64,000 bases of DNA. It comes from Micrococcus sp. Its GTDB lineage: Bacteria > Actinomycetota > Actinomycetes > Actinomycetales > Micrococcaceae. The translations under genes and the position numbers were made by a program. Below are positions 27,980 through 37,372 of the stretch, piece by piece. The notes below the pieces were generated by a model. That model worked only from the letters and a program-made list of their open reading frames with translations. It had not been told where the DNA came from and ran no database searches. Every line of letters starts with the position of its first letter. The first letter of the stretch is position 1. The stretch spans positions 124,001 to 188,000 of the forward strand of contig JASBVO010000004.1 in assembly GCA_029961105.1 (NCBI GenBank), read 5' to 3'.

Positions 27980-28156
27980 TGCGCGTTTCGCCGCACAGGT
28001 CCTCTCGCCCGAGGCCGGGTGGTGGGGGATTCCTCCCCGTCGGACAGCCGCGGCGGGACGGCGCTCACGCCGGTCCGTGCCCGCTCCGGACGGCCGTAGG
28101 GGTCCGGCACGTCCTGCCCCCAGTCTGGCCGGTCCACGGCGGGGCCTCCACTTTCG

Positions 28157-28162
28157 TAGACT
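28157..28162 (+). promoter_or_regulatory. -10 box for panC (leaderless)
   Basis: TAGACT is followed by 7 bases and the GTG at 28170. No Shine-Dalgarno sequence is visible. Confidence 0.6.
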
Positions 28163-28169
28163 CACCTGC

Positions 28170-29177
28170 GTGACCCCGCTCGACCGCGTCCCCGACCGCA
28201 CCCCCGTCCCCACCGGCACCGGCCTGACCCTGGAGGACACCGCCCGGCACGCCACCGGCGGCCAGGCGCTGCCCGCGGTGCACGGCACCCGGGCCGGGTT
28301 CCGGGCCGCCCTCGCGGCCAGAGTGCGCGACGCCGTCGCCTCCGGGGTGCCGGCGCCCACCGTGGGCCTGGTCCCCACCATGGGCGCCCTGCACGGCGGC
28401 CACGCCGCCCTGGTCCGGCAGGCCCGGGCGGAGAACGACATCGTGGTGGCCTCCGTCTTCGTCAACCCGCTGCAGTTCGGCGACCCGGCCGACCTGGAGA
28501 ACTACCCGCGCACCCTCGAGGCCGACCGCGAGATCCTCGGCGCCGAGGGCTGCGAGCTGGTGTTCGCCCCGGACCTGGAGGAGATGTACCCCGGCTACCC
28601 GGACACCCCGATCGTCACGGTCTCGGCCGGGCACATGGGCGAGGTGCTCGAGGGCGCCAGCCGGCCCGGGCACTTCGACGGCGTCTGCACCGTCGTCGCC
28701 AAGCTCTGGCACGCCGCCCTGCCGCCCGCCCCGGCACGGCTGCGCAGCTACTTCGGGCAGAAGGACGCCCAGCAGCTCGCGGTGCTGCGCCGCATGCGCG
28801 CGGATCTGGACTTCGACCTGGAGATCCGGGCCGTGCCGCTGGTGCGCTCTGCCGAGGGGCTGGCCCTCTCCAGCCGGAACACGCGGCTGTCCCCCGAGGC
28901 CCTCGAGGCCGCCCTGGTGCTGCACCGGTCCCTGGAGACGCTCCGGCGGGCCGCGGAGGAGGGCCGTCGCCTGGACGTCGGCGCGGCCCGGGCGATGATC
29001 GAGGCCGAGCCGCTGGCCGGCCTCGACTACCTCGAGGTGGTGGACCATGCCACGCTCGAGCCGCTGACGCCGGAGGAACTGGGCCGCCCGCTGCGGCGCG
29101 AGGCCCTGGCGCTGGTGGCCGCGGAATTCGCCCCGGTCCGGCTCATCGACAACATGGTGCTGCCCGCCCCGTCCTGA
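28170..29177 (+). CDS. panC: Pantoate-beta-alanine ligase
   Basis: Makes pantothenate from pantoate, beta-alanine and ATP. I chose the GTG at 28170 behind the TAGACT box, giving 335 residues. Conserved segments are [19 protein letters not shown] (ATP-binding HIGH-like motif as HGGH), [28 protein letters not shown] (KMSKS-like region) and [13 protein letters not shown]. About 60 residues precede the enzyme fold, longer than in E. coli PanC and probably unstructured. Confidence 0.95.
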   Translation: MTPLDRVPDRTPVPTGTGLTLEDTARHATGGQALPAVHGTRAGFRAALAARVRDAVASGVPAPTVGLVPTMGALHGGHAALVRQARAENDIVVASVFVNPLQFGDPADLENYPRTLEADREILGAEGCELVFAPDLEEMYPGYPDTPIVTVSAGHMGEVLEGASRPGHFDGVCTVVAKLWHAALPPAPARLRSYFGQKDAQQLAVLRRMRADLDFDLEIRAVPLVRSAEGLALSSRNTRLSPEALEAALVLHRSLETLRRAAEEGRRLDVGAARAMIEAEPLAGLDYLEVVDHATLEPLTPEELGRPLRREALALVAAEFAPVRLIDNMVLPAPS

Positions 29178-29274
29178 GCCCGTCCCGCCCTGGGCGAGCC
29201 CAGGCCACCGGCCCCGCGCGGGCGGACGCGTCGCCGGTCCGGCTCCAGGCTCCAGCCGCCGGTCCGGGCCCGGA

Positions 29275-29280
29275 TAGGAT
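29275..29280 (+). promoter_or_regulatory. -10 box upstream of the M13 peptidase gene
   Basis: TAGGAT lies about 105 bases upstream of the GTG, which has its own GAGGAG sequence, so a leadered message is expected. Confidence 0.35.
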
Positions 29281-29385
29281 CGGACGCAAGCCGCGGTCCG
29301 GTGCCCACCGGACCGGCACCCACGGTGCCGGTCCGCCCCCACGCACCGGCACCGCCGTCGACCCCCGACTGCCCGAGGAGCCCGC

Positions 29386-31536
29386 GTGAGCCAGACCGTG
29401 ACCGCCACCAGCCAGCCGACCGCCCGCGAGGACCTGTACCGGCACGTCAACGGTGCCTGGATGGAGTCCACGTCCATCCCCGCGGACCAGGGGTCCTACG
29501 GCGCGTTCATGGAACTGCGCGATGCCTCCGAGTCCGCGGTGCGGCGGATCGCCGAGGACGCCGCCGCCCACTTCTGGTCCGGCCCGGGAGCCAGCGCGGA
29601 GACCGGCCCGTTCACCGCCGGCCATGACGACGCCGGCGCCCGCCGGCGGATCGGCGCCCTCTACGCCTCGTTCATGGACGAGTCCAGCGTGGAGGACCGG
29701 GGACTGGAGCCGATCGTGGCCGACCTGGCCGAGATCGACACCGTGGAGGGCCCCGAGGAGTTCATCGAGCTCTCCGGCCGGCTGCAGCGCTCCGGGGTCA
29801 GCGGTCTGATCCAGACCGGTGCCCTCAACGACGCCGGCAACCCGGAGCGGATGCTGCTGCACCTGCTCCAGGACGGGCTGGGACTGCCCGACGAGTCCTA
29901 CTACCGCGAGAAGAAGTTCGCGCAGTTGCTGGCGGACTACCGGCAGCACGTGGGCAACCTCTTCCAGCTGGCCGGCATCGGGGGAGACATCCCGGAGACG
30001 CAATCGTACGCGGACCGCGTGGTGGACCTGGAGGTGAAGATCGCCGCCGCCCACTGGGACGTGGTCAAGTGCCGGGACGCGGTGGCCCGGTACAACCTGC
30101 TGGACCGCGCGGCCCTGCTGGAGTCCTTCCCGCTGGCCGAGCGCTGGCTGGAGGGCGTCGGCGCGCACGCGGACCGCAGTGCCGAGGTGGTGGCCTGGCA
30201 GCCGGACTTCCTGGCCTCGATGCAGGAGCTGCTGGTCGCCGAGGACCTGGAGGACTGGAAGCTGTGGCTGCAGCTGCAGGTGCTGCGCTCGGCCGCGCCC
30301 TACCTGACCGAGGCATTCGTCAACGAGCACTTCAACTTCTACGGCCGCAAGCTCGCCGGCGCGGAGGAGGTCAAGCCCCGCTGGAAGCGCGGGGTCGCCT
30401 TCGTCAACGGGGCCGTGGGTGAGGACGTGGGCCGGCTGTACGTGGCCCGGCACTTCCCCGAGGGCCACAAGGCCACCATGGACGAGCTGGTCTCCACCCT
30501 GTTGGAGGCCTACCGCCGGTCCATCGCCACGCTCGAGTGGATGGGCGAGGAGACCCGGCAGCGGGCGCTCGAGAAGCTGTCCATGTTCAAGCCCATGGTC
30601 GGCTACCCGGTCAAGTGGATCGACTACTCCTCCCTGGAGGTGGACCCCGACGACCTGGTGGCGAACGTCCGTGCGGCCTCGGCGTTCGGGTTCGAGCGGG
30701 ACCTGTCCAAGATCGAGACCGGCCCGGATCCGGAGGAATGGCACATGACCCCGCAGACGGTCAACGCCTACTACTCCCCGCTGGAGAACGCGATCGTCTT
30801 CCCGGCGGCCATCCTGCAGCCGCCGTTCTTCCACCCCGACCGCGATCCGGCCGAGAACTTCGGGGCCATCGGCGCCGTCATCGGCCACGAGATCGGCCAC
30901 GGCTTCGACGACCAGGGCTCCCAGTACACCGGTGACGGCACCCTGCAGAACTGGTGGACCGACGACGACCGCGCCGCCTTCGAGGAGCGCACGGCCAGGC
31001 TCGTGGAGCAGTACGAGGTGCTCCACCCCGCCGAGGCGCCCGAGCACAGCGTCAACGGCCGGCTCACCCTGGGCGAGAACATCGGTGACCTCGGCGGCCT
31101 GGGCATCGCTTACAAGGCGCTGGGCATCTGGCGGGAGGAACATCCCGACGCCGGCCGCACCGGTGACGCCGCCGGTGCGGCCCGGCCGGCCGCCACGGTG
31201 GCCACGGCCGGCGCGGAGGACACGGCCGGCGGGTCGGAGGCGACCGGGCGCGCGGTGGGAGCCCACCCGGAATCCGGGGGCCCGGTGGAGGCCTCCCAGG
31301 CCGAGGAGTCCCGGGTGGAGCAGGACCGCGCGTTCTTCGCCTCCTGGGCCGAGTGCTGGCGCCAGTTGTCCCGCCCGGAGACCACGATCACCCGGATCAC
31401 CTCCGATCCGCACTCGCCCAACGAGTTCCGCTGCAACCAGGTGGTGAGGAACCTGGACGCCTTCCACGAGGCCTACGGGACCCAGCCGGGCGACGGCATG
31501 TGGCTGGATCCGGCCGAGCGCGTCACCATCTGGTGA
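29386..31536 (+). CDS. M13 family (neprilysin/PepO-like) zinc metallopeptidase
   Basis: The 716-residue protein begins without a signal peptide (SQTVTATSQPTAREDLYRHV) and has the M13 N-terminal signature HVNGAWMESTSIPADQGSYG. Zinc ligands are HEIGH (501-505) and the downstream glutamate in GENIGDLGGL (E564); NAYYSPLENAIVFPAAILQP is the substrate-binding motif. It ends in ERVTIW, matching the terminal Trp of the family. A Gly/Ala/Thr-rich insertion of about 50 residues (roughly 587-640) separates GENIGDLGG from FFASWAECWR and is unusual. GAGGAG lies 6 bases before the GTG. Probably an intracellular oligopeptidase. Confidence 0.92.
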   Translation: MSQTVTATSQPTAREDLYRHVNGAWMESTSIPADQGSYGAFMELRDASESAVRRIAEDAAAHFWSGPGASAETGPFTAGHDDAGARRRIGALYASFMDESSVEDRGLEPIVADLAEIDTVEGPEEFIELSGRLQRSGVSGLIQTGALNDAGNPERMLLHLLQDGLGLPDESYYREKKFAQLLADYRQHVGNLFQLAGIGGDIPETQSYADRVVDLEVKIAAAHWDVVKCRDAVARYNLLDRAALLESFPLAERWLEGVGAHADRSAEVVAWQPDFLASMQELLVAEDLEDWKLWLQLQVLRSAAPYLTEAFVNEHFNFYGRKLAGAEEVKPRWKRGVAFVNGAVGEDVGRLYVARHFPEGHKATMDELVSTLLEAYRRSIATLEWMGEETRQRALEKLSMFKPMVGYPVKWIDYSSLEVDPDDLVANVRAASAFGFERDLSKIETGPDPEEWHMTPQTVNAYYSPLENAIVFPAAILQPPFFHPDRDPAENFGAIGAVIGHEIGHGFDDQGSQYTGDGTLQNWWTDDDRAAFEERTARLVEQYEVLHPAEAPEHSVNGRLTLGENIGDLGGLGIAYKALGIWREEHPDAGRTGDAAGAARPAATVATAGAEDTAGGSEATGRAVGAHPESGGPVEASQAEESRVEQDRAFFASWAECWRQLSRPETTITRITSDPHSPNEFRCNQVVRNLDAFHEAYGTQPGDGMWLDPAERVTIW

Positions 31537-31540
31537 GCCG

Positions 31541-31546
31541 TAGACT
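31541..31546 (+). promoter_or_regulatory. -10 box for lysS (leaderless)
   Basis: TAGACT lies 5 bases after the peptidase stop. The ATG of the ORF track is only 2 bases away, too close; the GTG at 31555 is 8 bases away and fits. Confidence 0.55.
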
Positions 31547-31554
31547 GGATGACC

Positions 31555-33111
31555 GTGACCACCCAGAACTCCCCGGTCCAGCCGGCAACGGCGGACGGAC
31601 AGCCCAGCGACCCCAGTACCAGTGACCAGCGGCAGGTCCGCCAGGACAAGCGCGACGAGATCCTGGCCTCCGGGCGCGAGGCCTACCCGGTCGTCGTGGA
31701 ACGCACCCATTCCCTGGCGCAGGTCCGCGCGGACTTCCCGGACCTGGAGCCGGGTGCCGAGACCGGGCGGCGCGTCGGCGTGGCCGGACGGGTCGTGTTC
31801 CTGCGGAACACCGGCAAGCTCTGCTTCGCCACCCTGCAGGAGGGCGGTGAGGACGGCGCCGGCACCCGGCTGCAGGTCATGGTCTCGCTGGCCAAGGTGG
31901 GGGAGGAGTCCCTCGCGGACTGGAAGCACCTCGTGGACCTCGGCGACCACATCGCCGTCCAGGGCGAGGTGATCGCCTCGCGCCGCGGTGAGCTGTCCAT
32001 CATGGCCGACGGCTGGCAGATGGCCTCCAAGGCGCTGCGCCCGCTGCCCGTGCTGCACGCCGGGCTCAACGAGGAGACCCGGGTGCGCCAGCGCTACGCG
32101 GACCTCATCGTGCGCCCGGAGGCCCGGCAGATGGTGCACACGCGGGCCGCGATCATCCGCGCCATCCGCCGCACCCTCGAGGACCGCGGCTACGTGGAGG
32201 TGGAGACCCCGGTCCTCCAGCTCATCCACGGCGGTGCCCACGCCCGCCCGTTCGAGACCCACCTGAACGCGTTCGACCAGGACATGACCCTGCGGATCGC
32301 CACCGAGCTCTACCTGAAGCGGGCCGTGGTCGGCGGGATCGACCGGGTCTTCGAGATCGGCCGCGTGTTCCGCAACGAGGGCGTGGACTCCACCCACTCA
32401 CCGGAGTTCACCACCCTGGAGTCCTATGAGGCCTGGGCGGACATGCACGTGATGGCCGAGCGGATGCAGGAGATGATCCTCAACGCCGCGGATGCCATCG
32501 GCGCCGGCCGCCGGATCGAGACGCCCCGTGGCACCATCGACCTGGACGGTGAATGGCGCTGGCTGGAGGTCTATCCCGGCCTGTCCGAGGCCGTGGGCCG
32601 GCAGGTCACCCCGGAGACCACCGCCGAGGAGCTGCGCGCCATCGCGGACGAGCACGAGGTGGCCTACGACGGGTTCTGGGATGCCGAGAAGCTCGTCATC
32701 GAGCTGTTCGGCGAGATCGTCGAGCCCACCCTCATCGATCCCACCTTCGTCTACAACTACCCTCCGGCCGCCCAGCCGCTGGCCCGTCCGCACCGGTCCA
32801 AGCCCGGAGTGATCGAGGCCTGGGACCTGATCATCGGCGGCATGGAACGCGGCACGGCCTTCTCCGAGCTGATCGACCCGGTCATCCAGCGCGAGCGGCT
32901 CACCGCCCAGTCCCAGGCGGCCGCCGCCGGTGACGACGAGGCGATGCAGCTGGACGATGACTTCCTGCGCGCCTTGGAGTACGGCGCCCCGCCGATGGGC
33001 GGGATCGGGCTCGGGATCGACCGCCTCGTCATGCTGTTCACCGGATCGGGCATCCGGGAGACCATCCTGTTCCCGCTGCTCAAGCCCGAGGCCTCGGGGT
33101 CCGGCAGCTGA
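31555..33111 (+). CDS. lysS: Lysyl-tRNA synthetase (class II)
   Basis: Charges tRNA-Lys; the cognate tRNA gene is also in this window. The GTG at 31555 is preferred over the ATG two codons earlier because of the -10 spacing; length is then 518 residues. An N-terminal OB fold (about 70-175) binds the anticodon. Class II motifs are present: motif 2 as FEIGRVFRNEGVDSTHSPEF, and motif 3 as GIGLGIDRLVMLFTG. The ELIDPVIQRERLTAQ segment is typical of LysRS. It is followed by a small membrane protein gene and lsr2, a Micrococcaceae-like order. Confidence 0.96.
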   Translation: MTTQNSPVQPATADGQPSDPSTSDQRQVRQDKRDEILASGREAYPVVVERTHSLAQVRADFPDLEPGAETGRRVGVAGRVVFLRNTGKLCFATLQEGGEDGAGTRLQVMVSLAKVGEESLADWKHLVDLGDHIAVQGEVIASRRGELSIMADGWQMASKALRPLPVLHAGLNEETRVRQRYADLIVRPEARQMVHTRAAIIRAIRRTLEDRGYVEVETPVLQLIHGGAHARPFETHLNAFDQDMTLRIATELYLKRAVVGGIDRVFEIGRVFRNEGVDSTHSPEFTTLESYEAWADMHVMAERMQEMILNAADAIGAGRRIETPRGTIDLDGEWRWLEVYPGLSEAVGRQVTPETTAEELRAIADEHEVAYDGFWDAEKLVIELFGEIVEPTLIDPTFVYNYPPAAQPLARPHRSKPGVIEAWDLIIGGMERGTAFSELIDPVIQRERLTAQSQAAAAGDDEAMQLDDDFLRALEYGAPPMGGIGLGIDRLVMLFTGSGIRETILFPLLKPEASGSGS

Positions 33112-33386
33112 TGGCCACCTTCTGGGAGTACTTCTCCGTCCTGGCCCCGTCCGTGGGACTGGGACTGATCTTCTGGTTGGTCATGCGCTCCCTGTTCCGG
33201 GCGGATACCGGGGAGCGGAACGCGCGCGCCGAACTGGAGGAGCGCGAGGCGGAGGAATGGGCCCGGCTGCGGGCCGGGCGTGGGGCGGCGGACCGTGCCG
33301 GCGGGACTGCCGCCGGCGGTGCCGGTGGCACCACGCGTGACGATGCCGGTGCGGATGACACCCCCGGGCCCACGCCTGCCCCGTGA
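33111..33386 (+). CDS. Small single-pass membrane protein
   Basis: The 91-residue product starts at an ATG sharing one base with the lysS stop (TGATG), so it is cotranslated. It has one membrane helix (FSVLAPSVGLGLIFWLVMRSL, about residues 8-28), then a charged helix (ERNARAELEEREAEEWARLR) and a Gly/Ala/Thr-rich tail. I do not recognise a named family; small proteins of this kind occur between lysS and lsr2 in related genomes. Function unknown. Confidence 0.65.
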   Translation: MATFWEYFSVLAPSVGLGLIFWLVMRSLFRADTGERNARAELEEREAEEWARLRAGRGAADRAGGTAAGGAGGTTRDDAGADDTPGPTPAP

Positions 33387-33531
33387 TGCCGGCTACCGCA
33401 TTTCGGCGCGCGGATATCACGATTGACAACCTGTGAGTTCCCCGGGAGGGGCCAGCGCCCGGCACCGTTCAGTTGGTGAACATAATGCGGATAAGGGATA
33501 CTGGGAAGCGGGCGCCGGATCGGAAGAAGCC

Positions 33532-33548
33532 AATAGGGATTCCCTATT
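33532..33548. promoter_or_regulatory. Palindrome AATAGGGA-T-TCCCTATT upstream of lsr2
   Basis: A perfect 8-bp inverted repeat about one central base, 76 bases before the lsr2 start. A second palindrome GGATATCC follows at 33552-33559. Both lie in an AT-rich stretch (about 33400-33620) that stands out from the surrounding GC-rich DNA. A TTGACA occurs at 33424. Operator function, possibly for Lsr2 itself, is inferred. Confidence 0.5.
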
Positions 33549-33623
33549 TGAGGATATCCGGGCTGTGAGCGCCGGGAACAGCAGTTCCGATAGCTCCGTT
33601 GACATCATCGAAGGGGAATGGCC

Positions 33624-33923
33624 GTGGCGCAGAAAGTGGAAGTGGTCTTGGTTGACGATCTAGACGGAAGCCCGGCCGAGGAGACCCTCCAGTTCGCCCT
33701 GGACGGTCGGCACTACGAGATCGACCTCTCGGCCGAGCATGCGAAGGAGCTGCGGTCCACGCTCAAGCCCTACCTCCGCAAGGCCCGGGCCGTGGCCCCG
33801 CCGTCGCCGGGGAACGAGGCCGCCAAGATCCGCGAGTGGGCGGCCGAGAACGGCTACGAGGTGTCCCAGCGCGGCCGGCTGCACCGGGACATCGTCGAGG
33901 CCTACCGCAACGCCAAGAAGTGA
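33624..33923 (+). CDS. lsr2: Lsr2 nucleoid-associated protein
   Basis: Lsr2 is the actinobacterial H-NS analogue: it binds AT-rich DNA, bridges it and silences foreign genes. I chose the GTG at 33624 so that the protein begins MAQKVEVVLVDDLDG, the family consensus, with AAGGGG 7 bases upstream; the ORF track's ATG is two codons earlier. The 99-residue protein has the N-terminal dimerisation domain and the C-terminal DNA-binding domain (AKIREWAAENGYEVSQRGRL). The minor-groove AT-hook-like motif is QRGRL, close to the usual RGR. A 16-bp stem terminator follows. Confidence 0.95.
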   Translation: MAQKVEVVLVDDLDGSPAEETLQFALDGRHYEIDLSAEHAKELRSTLKPYLRKARAVAPPSPGNEAAKIREWAAENGYEVSQRGRLHRDIVEAYRNAKK

Positions 33924-33969
33924 AGCGGATGTAGCGCAACGGCGCGGCGGAAGCAGGGCCGCGAACCGG

Positions 33970-34011
33970 GTTCGGGCGGCTGTTCTCCCTGTGGCGAACA
34001 GCCGCCCGAAC
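33970..34011 (+). terminator. Long hairpin after lsr2
   Basis: GTTCGGGCGGCTGTTC and GAACAGCCGCCCGAAC form a perfect 16-bp stem with a 10-base loop, 46 bases after the lsr2 stop and upstream of the clpC promoter. Confidence 0.65.
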
Positions 34012-34026
34012 TCGTCCCGCGGTGCG

Positions 34027-34032
34027 TAGCAT
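34027..34032 (+). promoter_or_regulatory. -10 box for clpC
   Basis: TAGCAT lies 29 bases before the clpC ATG, giving a short leader that contains the AAGGAG ribosome binding site. No CtsR or ClgR box was recognised with confidence. Confidence 0.5.
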
Positions 34033-34061
34033 CGAAGGCACAGTCAGCAAGGAGTGTGCCC

Positions 34062-36599
34062 ATGTTTGAGAGATTCACGGACCGTGCCCGGCGGGTGGTG
34101 GTACTCGCGCAGGAAGAGGCGCGGATGCTCAACCACAGCTACATCGGTACCGAGCACATCCTGCTCGGCCTGATCCACGAGGGCGAGGGAGTGGCCGCCA
34201 AGGCGCTCGAGTCGCTCAGCATCTCCCTGGGAGCCGTGCGCGAGCAGGTCCAGGAGATCATCGGCCAGGGTCAGCAGACCCCCTCCGGCCACATCCCCTT
34301 CACGCCGCGTGCCAAGAAGGTCCTGGAGCTCTCCCTGCGCGAGGCCCTCCAGCTGGGCCACAATTACATCGGCACGGAGCACATCCTGCTCGGCCTCATC
34401 CGTGAGGGCGAGGGCGTCGCCGCCCAGGTCCTCGTCAAGCTCGGCGCGGACCTGAACCGTGTCCGCCAGACCGTGATCCAGCTGCTGTCCGGCTACCAGG
34501 GCGGCGCCGGTGGCAAGGAGACCGCCGGGGCCGGCGTGTCCTCCAGCGGCCAGTCCGAGGGTGCCCCGGCGGGCTCCGTGGTCCTGGACCAGTTCGGCCG
34601 CAACCTCACCGCCGCGGCCCGCGAGGGCAAGCTGGACCCGGTGATCGGCCGCGCCCTGGAGATGGAACGGGTCATGCAGGTGCTGTCCCGGCGCACCAAG
34701 AACAACCCGGTCCTCATCGGCGAGCCCGGCGTCGGCAAGACCGCCGTCGTGGAGGGCCTTGCCCAGGCCATCGTCCGTGGTGACGTGCCCGAGACGCTGA
34801 CGGACAAGCAGCTCTACACCCTGGACCTCGGATCCCTGGTGGCCGGTTCCCGCTACCGCGGTGACTTCGAGGAACGCCTGAAGAAGGTGCTCAAGGAGAT
34901 CCGCACGCGCGGGGACATCATCCTGTTCATCGACGAGATCCACACGCTCGTCGGGGCCGGAGCGGCCGAGGGCGCCATCGACGCGGCCTCCATCCTGAAG
35001 CCGATGCTGGCCCGCGGCGAACTGCAGACCATCGGTGCCACCACCCTGGACGAGTACCGCAAGCACATCGAGAAGGACGCGGCGCTGGAGCGCCGGTTCC
35101 AGCCGATCCAGGTGAACGAGCCCTCGGTGGACGAGACCACCGAGATCCTGCGGGGGCTGCGGGACCGCTACGAGGCCCACCACCGGGTCTCCATCACCGA
35201 GGACGCGCTCAAGGCCGCGGCCTCGCTCGCGGACCGCTACATCTCGGACCGGTTCCTCCCGGACAAGGCGATCGACCTGATCGACGAGGCCGGGGCCCGG
35301 CTGCGCATCAAGCGCATGACCACCCCGCCGGAGATCAAGGAGTACGACGCCCGGATCGCCGAGGTCCGTGCCGAGAAGGAGGCCGCCATCGACGGCCAGG
35401 ACTTCGAGGGCGCGGCCCACTTGCGCGACCAGGAGCAGAAGCTCACGGACGAGCGCAACCGCAAGGAAGAGGAATGGCGCACGGGCGTCACCGAGGGAAT
35501 CGCCGAGGTGAACGATGACCTGATCGCCGAGGTGCTCTCCGCCTCCACTGGCATCCCGGTGTTCAAGCTCACCGAGGAGGAGACCGACCGCCTGCGCAAC
35601 ATGGAGGCCGAGCTCCACCACCGGGTCATCGGCCAGGACGAGGCCATCAAGTCCCTGTCCCAGGCGATCCGGCGTACCCGCGCCGGCCTCAAGGACCCGA
35701 ACCGGCCCTCGGGCTCGTTCATCTTCGCCGGGCCCACGGGCGTCGGCAAGACCGAGCTCGCCAAGGCCCTCGCCGAGTTCCTGTTCGGTGACGAGGACGC
35801 CCTCATCACCCTGGACATGTCCGAGTTCCAGGAGAAGCACACGGTCTCCCGGCTCTTCGGCGCCCCTCCGGGCTACGTGGGCTACGAGGAGGGCGGGCAG
35901 CTGACCGAGAAGGTCCGCCGCCGGCCGTTCTCCGTGGTGCTCTTCGACGAGGTGGAGAAGGCGCACGCGGACCTGTTCAACTCGCTGCTGCAGATCCTGG
36001 AGGACGGCCGCCTGACCGACTCCCAGGGCCGCGTGGTGGACTTCAAGAACACCGTGATCATCATGACCACGAACCTCGGCACCAAGGACATCTCCAAGGG
36101 CGTCATGACGGGCTTCCAGTCCGCCTCGGACACCCAGACCGGTTACGACCGGATGAAGGGCAAGGTCCAGGAGGAGCTGCGGCAGCACTTCCGGCCCGAG
36201 TTCCTCAACCGCGTGGATGACGTCATCGTCTTCCCGCAGCTGTCCAAGGACGAGATCGTGCAGATCGTCGACCTGTTCGTGGCCCGCCTGCAGAAGCGGC
36301 TGGACGACCAGGACCTGACCATCACGGTCACGACGCCGGCCAAGGAGTTCCTGGCGGACCGCGGTTACGACCCGGCGTTCGGAGCCCGCCCGCTGCGGCG
36401 GACCATCCAGCACCTGGTGGAGGACCAGCTCTCCGAGAAGATCCTCTTCGGCGAGATCACCCCGGGGTCCAGCATCACCGTGGGGCTCGAGGGCGAGGGG
36501 GAGACGGCGAAGCTCACCTTCTCCACCACCAGCCGGCCTGAGGCGATCGAGGCCGGCCCGGTGGCCGGCGAGATCGAGGCCCAGCCCACCGGCCAGTGA
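34062..36599 (+). CDS. clpC: ATP-dependent Clp protease ATPase subunit ClpC
   Basis: AAA+ unfoldase that feeds substrates to ClpP. The ATG at 34062 ([20 protein letters not shown]) has AAGGAG 7 bases upstream and gives 845 residues. Two N-terminal Clp repeats ([20 protein letters not shown] and [20 protein letters not shown]) are followed by AAA-1 with Walker A GEPGVGKT, a UVR-like middle segment ([15 protein letters not shown]), and AAA-2 with Walker [12 protein letters not shown]-terminal Pro/Ala/Glu tail completes it. The gene is essential in mycobacteria. Confidence 0.97.
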   Translation: MFERFTDRARRVVVLAQEEARMLNHSYIGTEHILLGLIHEGEGVAAKALESLSISLGAVREQVQEIIGQGQQTPSGHIPFTPRAKKVLELSLREALQLGHNYIGTEHILLGLIREGEGVAAQVLVKLGADLNRVRQTVIQLLSGYQGGAGGKETAGAGVSSSGQSEGAPAGSVVLDQFGRNLTAAAREGKLDPVIGRALEMERVMQVLSRRTKNNPVLIGEPGVGKTAVVEGLAQAIVRGDVPETLTDKQLYTLDLGSLVAGSRYRGDFEERLKKVLKEIRTRGDIILFIDEIHTLVGAGAAEGAIDAASILKPMLARGELQTIGATTLDEYRKHIEKDAALERRFQPIQVNEPSVDETTEILRGLRDRYEAHHRVSITEDALKAAASLADRYISDRFLPDKAIDLIDEAGARLRIKRMTTPPEIKEYDARIAEVRAEKEAAIDGQDFEGAAHLRDQEQKLTDERNRKEEEWRTGVTEGIAEVNDDLIAEVLSASTGIPVFKLTEEETDRLRNMEAELHHRVIGQDEAIKSLSQAIRRTRAGLKDPNRPSGSFIFAGPTGVGKTELAKALAEFLFGDEDALITLDMSEFQEKHTVSRLFGAPPGYVGYEEGGQLTEKVRRRPFSVVLFDEVEKAHADLFNSLLQILEDGRLTDSQGRVVDFKNTVIIMTTNLGTKDISKGVMTGFQSASDTQTGYDRMKGKVQEELRQHFRPEFLNRVDDVIVFPQLSKDEIVQIVDLFVARLQKRLDDQDLTITVTTPAKEFLADRGYDPAFGARPLRRTIQHLVEDQLSEKILFGEITPGSSITVGLEGEGETAKLTFSTTSRPEAIEAGPVAGEIEAQPTGQ

Positions 36600-36657
36600 G
36601 GGCGTCCGGCCCGTCCCGGAAGGACGCGGCCGGCTGACCCGGCTCCCCAGGGTGCCG

Positions 36658-36694
36658 GCGGGCCCGGTTCGGCGACGTGCCGAACCGGGCCCGC
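36658..36694 (+). terminator. Long hairpin after clpC
   Basis: GCGGGCCCGGTTCGGC and its exact complement form a 16-bp stem with a 5-base loop, 58 bases after the clpC stop. Confidence 0.65.
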
Positions 36695-36742
36695 GTCGCG
36701 TTGGACGCTGCCCGGGCGGCAGGCGAGGCCGCCGCACGGTCC

Positions 36743-36748
36743 TAGACT
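36743..36748 (+). promoter_or_regulatory. -10 box for the acetyltransferase gene (leaderless)
   Basis: TAGACT is followed by 6 bases and the ATG at 36755. Confidence 0.6.
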
Positions 36749-36754
36749 GAACCG

Positions 36755-37267
36755 ATGGACCCCACGCAGCTGCTCATCCGGCCCGCACGGACCCAGGACG
36801 TCCCGGCGATCCGTGCCCTCGTGGAGCCCCTTGCGCAGCAGCGGGTGCTGCTGCAGAAGGAGGCCGTGGCCTACTACGAGTCGATCCAGGAATTCGTGGT
36901 CGCCCAGGCGCCGGACGGTTCACTGGCCGGCTTCGGGGCGCTGCACGTGATCTGGGAGGACATCGCGGAGGTCCGCACCCTGGCGACCGCCGCCGAATGG
37001 CGCGGTCACGGGGTGGGGCACCTGATCCTCGAGCGGCTGCTGGACCGTGCCCGGGACGTGGGCGTGGGCCGCGTGTTCTGCCTGACCTTCGAGGTCGACT
37101 TCTTCTCCCGCCACGGCTTCGAGGTGATGGCGGATCAGTCCGCCGTGGATCCGGAGGTGTACTCCGAGCTGCTGCGCTCCCACGACGAGGGCGTGGCCGA
37201 GTTCCTCGACCTGGCGCGGGTGAAGCCCAACACCCTGGGCAACACCCGGATGATCTACCACTTCTGA
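36755..37267 (+). CDS. GNAT-family amino-acid N-acetyltransferase (ArgA-like)
   Basis: The 170-residue protein has a single GNAT fold: LLIRPARTQDVPAIRALVEP at the N-terminus, the acetyl-CoA loop AEWRGHGVGHLILERLL (a Q/RxxGxG/A-type motif) and FFSRHGFEV near the C-terminus. Size and sequence resemble the short N-acetylglutamate synthases of actinobacteria such as mycobacterial ArgA, which start arginine synthesis without the kinase-like domain of E. coli ArgA. The specificity is inferred by resemblance only, so no gene symbol is assigned. The gene is probably leaderless. A 17-bp tandem duplication spans its stop codon. Confidence 0.72.
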   Translation: MDPTQLLIRPARTQDVPAIRALVEPLAQQRVLLQKEAVAYYESIQEFVVAQAPDGSLAGFGALHVIWEDIAEVRTLATAAEWRGHGVGHLILERLLDRARDVGVGRVFCLTFEVDFFSRHGFEVMADQSAVDPEVYSELLRSHDEGVAEFLDLARVKPNTLGNTRMIYHF

Positions 37268-37295
37268 CGGCTTACGCGTTCTGACGGCTTGCGCG
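37262..37295 (+). repeat. 17-bp tandem duplication across the acetyltransferase stop
   Basis: TTCTGACGGCTTACGCG is immediately repeated with one change (TTCTGACGGCTTGCGCG). Each copy contains a TGA. It looks like a recent slippage or duplication with no coding effect. Confidence 0.8.
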
Positions 37296-37372
37296 GCCGG
37301 GTGCCGCCGTGGTTGATTGCTGGGACAGGCCGCCGGCACCAGGCCGGGGTCGGTGAGTCCAAGGAGGTCCAC

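Noticed and set aside
29143-32397. 1084-residue minus-strand ORF opposite the M13 peptidase and lysS
   Set aside because: Its protein is rich in Gly, Leu, His, Val and Asp in the way typical of antisense frames in GC-rich DNA, and the plus strand encodes two well-recognised enzymes over the same region.
33433-33663. 76-residue ORF upstream of and overlapping lsr2
   Set aside because: It overlaps the lsr2 start in another frame, has no ribosome binding site or conserved-looking sequence, and lies in the regulatory AT-rich region.
34044-36737. 897-residue minus-strand ORF opposite clpC
   Set aside because: Antisense shadow of a highly conserved gene; composition is not protein-like.
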